DNA of 17,450 bases from JAAYYM01 sp964483545. GTDB taxonomy: Bacteria; Bacillota; Clostridia; Lachnospirales; Lachnospiraceae. Position 1 is the first letter of the stretch. Every line of letters starts with the position of its first letter. Where the stretch lies: NCBI GenBank assembly GCA_964483545.1, contig CAZACC010000044.1:1-17450 (forward strand). Direction: 5' to 3'. The notes under the pieces are model-generated. The model did no database searches. It saw only the letters and a program-made list of their open reading frames with translations, and was not told where the DNA came from. This document shows, piece after piece, positions 13,634 to 17,450 of this stretch. Both the position numbers and the translations under genes were made by a program.

Positions 13634-15703
13634 TCAGACTGTTAACATTCTACCATTTAATTGATTGAGTGTAAACAAATTTAATTGTTTTTTCAAGTTT
13701 GCATATTCCTCATGCTGCAGTTTCGGATCATCTGCTAATATTCTATTTGCTTCTTCGCTTGCCTTTTGTAGTATCGTGGCATCTGTATAGATATCTGCAA
13801 TTGAAAATGCGATCGCTCCGCTCTGTCTGATGCCGAAAAAATCTCCTGGTCCCCTGGATTTTAAATCTTCTGATGCAATGTAAAAGCCGTCATTGGAGCG
13901 ATTCAATACTTCCAGTCGGTCCATCGTCTGTTTTGTATGAGAGCCTATCATAAAAATACAATACGACTGTTCCTTCCCTCTACCAATTCTACCTCGCAGT
14001 TGATGCAGCTGTGACAGTCCAAACCGGTCTGCATTCTCTATTAGCATGACACTGGCATTCGGCACATTGACCCCTACCTCAACAACAGTTGTCGATACTA
14101 GAATATTGATATCGTTGCGTGCAAAAGCATCCATAGTTCTATTTTTTTCTTGAGGCTTCATCTTTCCATGCAGATAGGCAATCTCTACCTTAGACGGAAA
14201 AAACTCTTTTAGTTTCTTTGTATAAGAAATGACATCCTCAGCATCGATATCTTCACTTCCCTCTACCATTGGACAGATAATATAGACCTGTCTGCCAGCG
14301 CTGATCTCACTATACATAAATTCATATGCTTTTTTTCTGTACGTTGTATTGACAACACAGTTTTTAATTGGAAGTCTCTCGGCTGGCAATTCATCTATCA
14401 CAGACACATCCAGATCACCATACAAGATGATCCCCAGTGTTCTTGGTATTGGAGTTGCACTCATAACTAGTACATGCGGAATGCTGCCATCTGTCTTTTC
14501 TGACAATATCTCACGCTGCCTGACTCCAAATCGATGTTGTTCATCTGTAATTGCCAGAGCAAGCTTATGATAATGAACCTTGTCTTGGATCAAGGCGTGT
14601 GTTCCGATGACAATATGTACATCTCCGCACTCTATTTTAGAATATGCCTCCGTCTTCTTTTTTGCAGACATGGAGCCTGTCAATAGAACGGCTTTTAATG
14701 GTAGTTGATATGTGTTCAGAAGTTCTGTTATTGTCTCAAAATGCTGTACTGCAAGCACCTCCGTTGGAACCATGAAAGCAGTTTGATAACCGTTGATTCC
14801 AGTCATTATGGCAGCTAGGACGGCAATAATCGTCTTTCCACTTCCGACATCGCCCTGAATCAGTCGATTCATTGTGTTCTCACTCTGCAAATCTTCCTTC
14901 ACTTCATTCCACACCTTAATTTGTGCAGATGTTAATTGATAAGGAAGCGATTCCGTCAATCTCTTTGTTTCAGCGACCTCTATCATTTTAAATTCATTTT
15001 TTACAGCATCCGTATGTGATTTTAAAAGCCTCAGCTGCAAAATAAAGATAAGAAATTCATCAAATACTAGCCGGTTGCGAGCGTTCATCAGTATATCCAG
15101 ATTCTCTGGAAAATGTATTCCATTTATCGCATCCCGCAAAGAAACCAGCCCATTTTCTTCCAAGAGTTTTGTCGGCAGATACTCTTCCACATTGATTTTC
15201 TCATCCAACACCTGTCTAATCGATTTGGTAATTGCCTGATTAGTCAACTTAGCAGTTAACGCATAAAGAGGTTGCATCGTATGCAGCAGCTCCTGATATG
15301 CTTCTGCTGAATAAAACTTAGGCTGTTCCATGACCCATGTAGAGCTGTTTTCCTGTAAAACTCCTCTGAAAATATATACCTGTCCCTTTTTCATGCTTTT
15401 TTTTAAAAAAGGCATATTAAACCAAGTCAGGTGCAGTTTTTTGGAATCAGTCAATGCAATACTTGTAACGATCTGCAGATCCTTGGCTCTTTTCAACACT
15501 GGTGTTTGCAAAAGAATGGCTTTGATAGACACAATACGTCCGATATCATCCTTTGAGAGAGATCCTGCTTCTTCAAAGACCTCATAATTTCTTGGATAAT
15601 GTAGGATTAGATCCTGTAACGTATAGATGCCAAGCTTATGATACAGCAGTGCTGTCTTCTCTCCAATACCCTTTAATTCTTCAATGTTTTCAGTCAGTTC
15701 CAT
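13634..15703 (-). CDS. recG: ATP-dependent DNA helicase RecG
   Basis: RecG remodels stalled replication forks and recombination junctions. The 689-residue protein has an N-terminal wedge/OB region (about 1-230, with the L-K-G-I-G helix-hairpin-helix-like start). Its superfamily 2 helicase motifs are Walker A G-D-V-G-S-G-K-T at 284-291, D-E-Q-H at 387-390, S-A-T-P-I-P-R-T-L at 415-423, and Q-L-R-G-R-I-G-R-G at 568-576, then the G-P-G-D-F-F-G-I-R-Q-S-G element of the C-terminal TRG region. The start at 15703 has GGAG 7 nt ahead and gives the normal family length. The frame is open to an ATG at 15775, but the added 24 residues would be translated from an intergenic hairpin region and look unlike RecG. 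Confidence 0.96.
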   Translation of the reverse strand: MELTENIEELKGIGEKTALLYHKLGIYTLQDLILHYPRNYEVFEEAGSLSKDDIGRIVSIKAILLQTPVLKRAKDLQIVTSIALTDSKKLHLTWFNMPFLKKSMKKGQVYIFRGVLQENSSTWVMEQPKFYSAEAYQELLHTMQPLYALTAKLTNQAITKSIRQVLDEKINVEEYLPTKLLEENGLVSLRDAINGIHFPENLDILMNARNRLVFDEFLIFILQLRLLKSHTDAVKNEFKMIEVAETKRLTESLPYQLTSAQIKVWNEVKEDLQSENTMNRLIQGDVGSGKTIIAVLAAIMTGINGYQTAFMVPTEVLAVQHFETITELLNTYQLPLKAVLLTGSMSAKKKTEAYSKIECGDVHIVIGTHALIQDKVHYHKLALAITDEQHRFGVRQREILSEKTDGSIPHVLVMSATPIPRTLGIILYGDLDVSVIDELPAERLPIKNCVVNTTYRKKAYEFMYSEISAGRQVYIICPMVEGSEDIDAEDVISYTKKLKEFFPSKVEIAYLHGKMKPQEKNRTMDAFARNDINILVSTTVVEVGVNVPNASVMLIENADRFGLSQLHQLRGRIGRGKEQSYCIFMIGSHTKQTMDRLEVLNRSNDGFYIASEDLKSRGPGDFFGIRQSGAIAFSIADIYTDATILQKASEEANRILADDPKLQHEEYANLKKQLNLFTLNQLNGRMLTV

Positions 15704-15733
15704 AGCTCTTCTCCAGAAATACCATGAAAGAAT

Positions 15734-15762
15734 ATGACTTGCATATACTGTACGCAAGTCAT
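15734..15762 (-). other. Intercistronic hairpin between fakA and recG
   Basis: On the minus strand ATGACTTGCGTA pairs with TATGCAAGTCAT as a 12-bp stem with one G-U pair and a CAGTA loop. An outer pair, CAGAAAT (15767-15761) with ATTTCTG (15720-15714), could close a larger structure whose 3' edge abuts the recG ribosome-binding site; it shares two bases with the inner stem. No U-run follows, so it is not a standard terminator. Confidence 0.6.
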
Positions 15763-15795
15763 TTCTGTGTGGCATCTATATCAACTGTATTGTTC

Positions 15796-17450
15796 TTATT
15801 CAACGGAAATAATGTAATAATAAATCGGCTGTCCGCCTGAATGAACCTCTATATCGCAGGATGGATATAGTTTTCCTAACTCTGATGACAATTCCTCAGC
15901 GACATCTTCGTCAACCTCATCTCCATAATAGATACTGATTAGTTCCGAATCATCATCTACAAGCTTTGCAATCATTTCCTTAGCTGTATCTTCAACGACA
16001 GTACTCACTGCTAAAATATCATGATCTCCGATTCCCATAATGTTGCCCTGCTTGATCTCGATATCGTTGATCACTGTATCTCTGACTGCATAGGTGACCT
16101 GACCAGTCTTTACCTTTTTAATCTCTTCAGTCATCAGAGCCTCATTTTCCTCAATTGTCTGCTCAGGAATAAAGTTAATCAGAGCCGTGATTCCTTGTGG
16201 CGCTGTTTTCGTCGGAATGACGATGATATTTTTTCCTTCAACCAGATATTTAGCCTGATTTGCTGCAAGAATAATATTTTTATTATTTGGCAGAATGAAA
16301 ATGTTCTCTGCATTCACTGCTTCAATTGCATTTAACATATCCTCTGTACTGGGATTCATCGTCTGCCCACCCTCGATGACATAATCCACACCCAGTCCTC
16401 TGAAGATCGAATTCATCCCTTCGCCTATGGAAACTGCAACAAATCCATATGGTTTCATATCCTGTTTTGTTTCTTTTACTTCTTCTATTACTTCTTTTAT
16501 TTCTTGTGTTTTTGATTGTTGATCTTTTTCAGCGAGTTTGAACAGCTTTTCCTGATGCTCCTCACGCATGTTGTCAATCTTCATATTTGTAAGAGAGCCG
16601 TAGGTCAATGCTTTCTGAATCGCCAGACCGGGATCATTTGTATGAACATGCACCTTTACAACATTATCGTCTGCCACGACTACAATAGAATCACCGATTG
16701 ATTCCAAATAAGTTTTGAAATCCATCTCATTCTTTGCATTGAAAACATTTTCTACTAATACAAGAAACTCTGTACAGTAACCGTATTTAATATCAATTGC
16801 GGCCTGTACCTCTAATGAGCCTGTTCCTGCTGCATTTTTATTACTCTTTGTTGCAGCGGCATCAGAATAGGATGCATCTACATCTTTTCCGAGAAATACA
16901 TCATATCCACCCTTTAAGATTTCCAGAAGCCCTTGTCCGCCAGAATCTACCACGCCTGCCTGTTTGAGTACGGGAAGCATATCTGGTGTTTTAGATAGAA
17001 CCAGCTCCGCATGTTCGATTACAGCTTTGATGATTTCCGCCAAATCATCGGTCTCAGATGCAATCTCAGATGCTTTGTCTGCCGCACCCTTTGCCACTGT
17101 CAGAATCGTACCTTCTTTGGGTTTCATGACAGCTTTATATGCTGTTTCAGCTGCTTTCTGCATTGCATTCGCAAGAATGACAGCATCAATTTCCTGATGC
17201 TCCTTAATCACCTTCGTAAAGCCTCGAAACAGCTGTGACAAAATAACGCCCGAGTTACCTCTTGCGCCTCTCAATGATCCAGATGAAATCGCTTTCGACA
17301 GATGTTCCATCGTTATTTCATCTAATGCGGCTACCTCCTTGGATGCCGACATAATTGTCAATGTCATATTCGTTCCAGTATCTCCATCAGGTACTGGAAA
17401 TACATTTAGTTCATTGATCCATTCTTTCTTTGCCTCTAATCGGTTTGCGC
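15796..17450 (-). CDS. fakA: Fatty acid kinase catalytic subunit FakA (DAK2/DhaL domain), 5' end cut
   Basis: FakA phosphorylates fatty acids held by FakB/DegV proteins, feeding exogenous lipid into phospholipid synthesis. The reading frame runs off the right edge; 551 codons including the stop (550 residues) are in the window. The first visible residues are A-N-R-L-E-A-K, followed by N-V-F-P-V-P-D-G-D-T-G-T-N-M, the Mg-ATP-binding acidic motif of the DhaL fold. Only about 15-20 N-terminal residues should be missing. R-G-A-R-G-N-S-G at about 60-67 and D-S-G-G-Q-G-L at about 168-174 complete the kinase domain. The middle domain has V-H-V-H-T-N-D-P-G at 266-274, whose histidines are known to matter in Staphylococcus FakA. 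A Glu/Lys-rich linker at about 305-333 leads to the C-terminal domain. A 92-nt gap precedes recG. Confidence 0.93.
   Translation of the reverse strand, partial: ANRLEAKKEWINELNVFPVPDGDTGTNMTLTIMSASKEVAALDEITMEHLSKAISSGSLRGARGNSGVILSQLFRGFTKVIKEHQEIDAVILANAMQKAAETAYKAVMKPKEGTILTVAKGAADKASEIASETDDLAEIIKAVIEHAELVLSKTPDMLPVLKQAGVVDSGGQGLLEILKGGYDVFLGKDVDASYSDAAATKSNKNAAGTGSLEVQAAIDIKYGYCTEFLVLVENVFNAKNEMDFKTYLESIGDSIVVVADDNVVKVHVHTNDPGLAIQKALTYGSLTNMKIDNMREEHQEKLFKLAEKDQQSKTQEIKEVIEEVKETKQDMKPYGFVAVSIGEGMNSIFRGLGVDYVIEGGQTMNPSTEDMLNAIEAVNAENIFILPNNKNIILAANQAKYLVEGKNIIVIPTKTAPQGITALINFIPEQTIEENEALMTEEIKKVKTGQVTYAVRDTVINDIEIKQGNIMGIGDHDILAVSTVVEDTAKEMIAKLVDDDSELISIYYGDEVDEDVAEELSSELGKLYPSCDIEVHSGGQPIYYYIISVE

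Noticed and set aside
15734..15762. fakA-recG hairpin as an intrinsic terminator
   Set aside because: The sequence after the stem (ATTCTTTC) lacks a run of T, and recG follows closely without an evident promoter.
15704..15775. Longer recG starting at 15775
   Set aside because: The added residues come from the intercistronic hairpin region, and the 15703 start has GGAG at correct spacing and normal length.
1..17450. Defence island, mobile element, CRISPR array or new multi-gene system
   Set aside because: All genes are co-directional core functions with ordinary spacing; no transposase, integrase, repeat array or unexplained gene cluster was found.

Overview
The window is a continuous block of low-GC Firmicutes housekeeping DNA. 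All 16 genes I can support, including two cut by the window edges, lie on the minus strand, so transcription runs from right (17450) to left (1). The gene set fits a member of the Clostridia, perhaps a Lachnospiraceae-like gut anaerobe: short-form HisG with HisZ, RecU, FakA/DegV, a Gram-positive type parE-parC pair, and a coiled-coil gene fused in frame-overlap to coaD. The lineage is inferred from gene content and protein style, not from a search. I see no mobile element, CRISPR array, tRNA, rRNA, prophage gene or toxin-antitoxin pair.

In transcription order there are four blocks. (1) 17450-12687: fakA (5' end outside the window), recG and degV. This unit couples a probable fatty acid kinase and its lipid-binding partner, with the RecG helicase between them, and ends at a clear intrinsic terminator. 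A strong hairpin sits between fakA and recG. (2) 12661-6609: its own sigmaA-type promoter, then parE, parC, rsmD, coaD and a 224-residue coiled-coil protein. The last four genes are linked by three consecutive ATGA stop/start overlaps, and the block ends at a second intrinsic terminator. (3) 6475-2013: a dipeptidase (pepD), a short-chain dehydrogenase, an unrecognised two-TM membrane protein, an RluA-type pseudouridine synthase and RecU. Gaps are short, no internal terminator is seen, and no convincing promoter was found ahead of pepD. (4) 2010-1: a perfect-consensus promoter with two palindromes, then hisZ, hisG and the first codons of the next histidine gene (probably hisD). This is the start of a histidine biosynthesis operon.

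No previously undescribed multi-gene system is evident. The most interesting items are regulatory and architectural: the palindrome-flanked consensus promoter of the his operon; the chain of coupled overlaps joining topoisomerase IV to rRNA methylation and CoA synthesis, with a self-complementary ribosome-binding site at coaD; the fakA-recG intercistronic hairpin; and two conserved-looking proteins of unknown role, the coiled-coil protein after coaD and the two-TM protein before the pseudouridine synthase.
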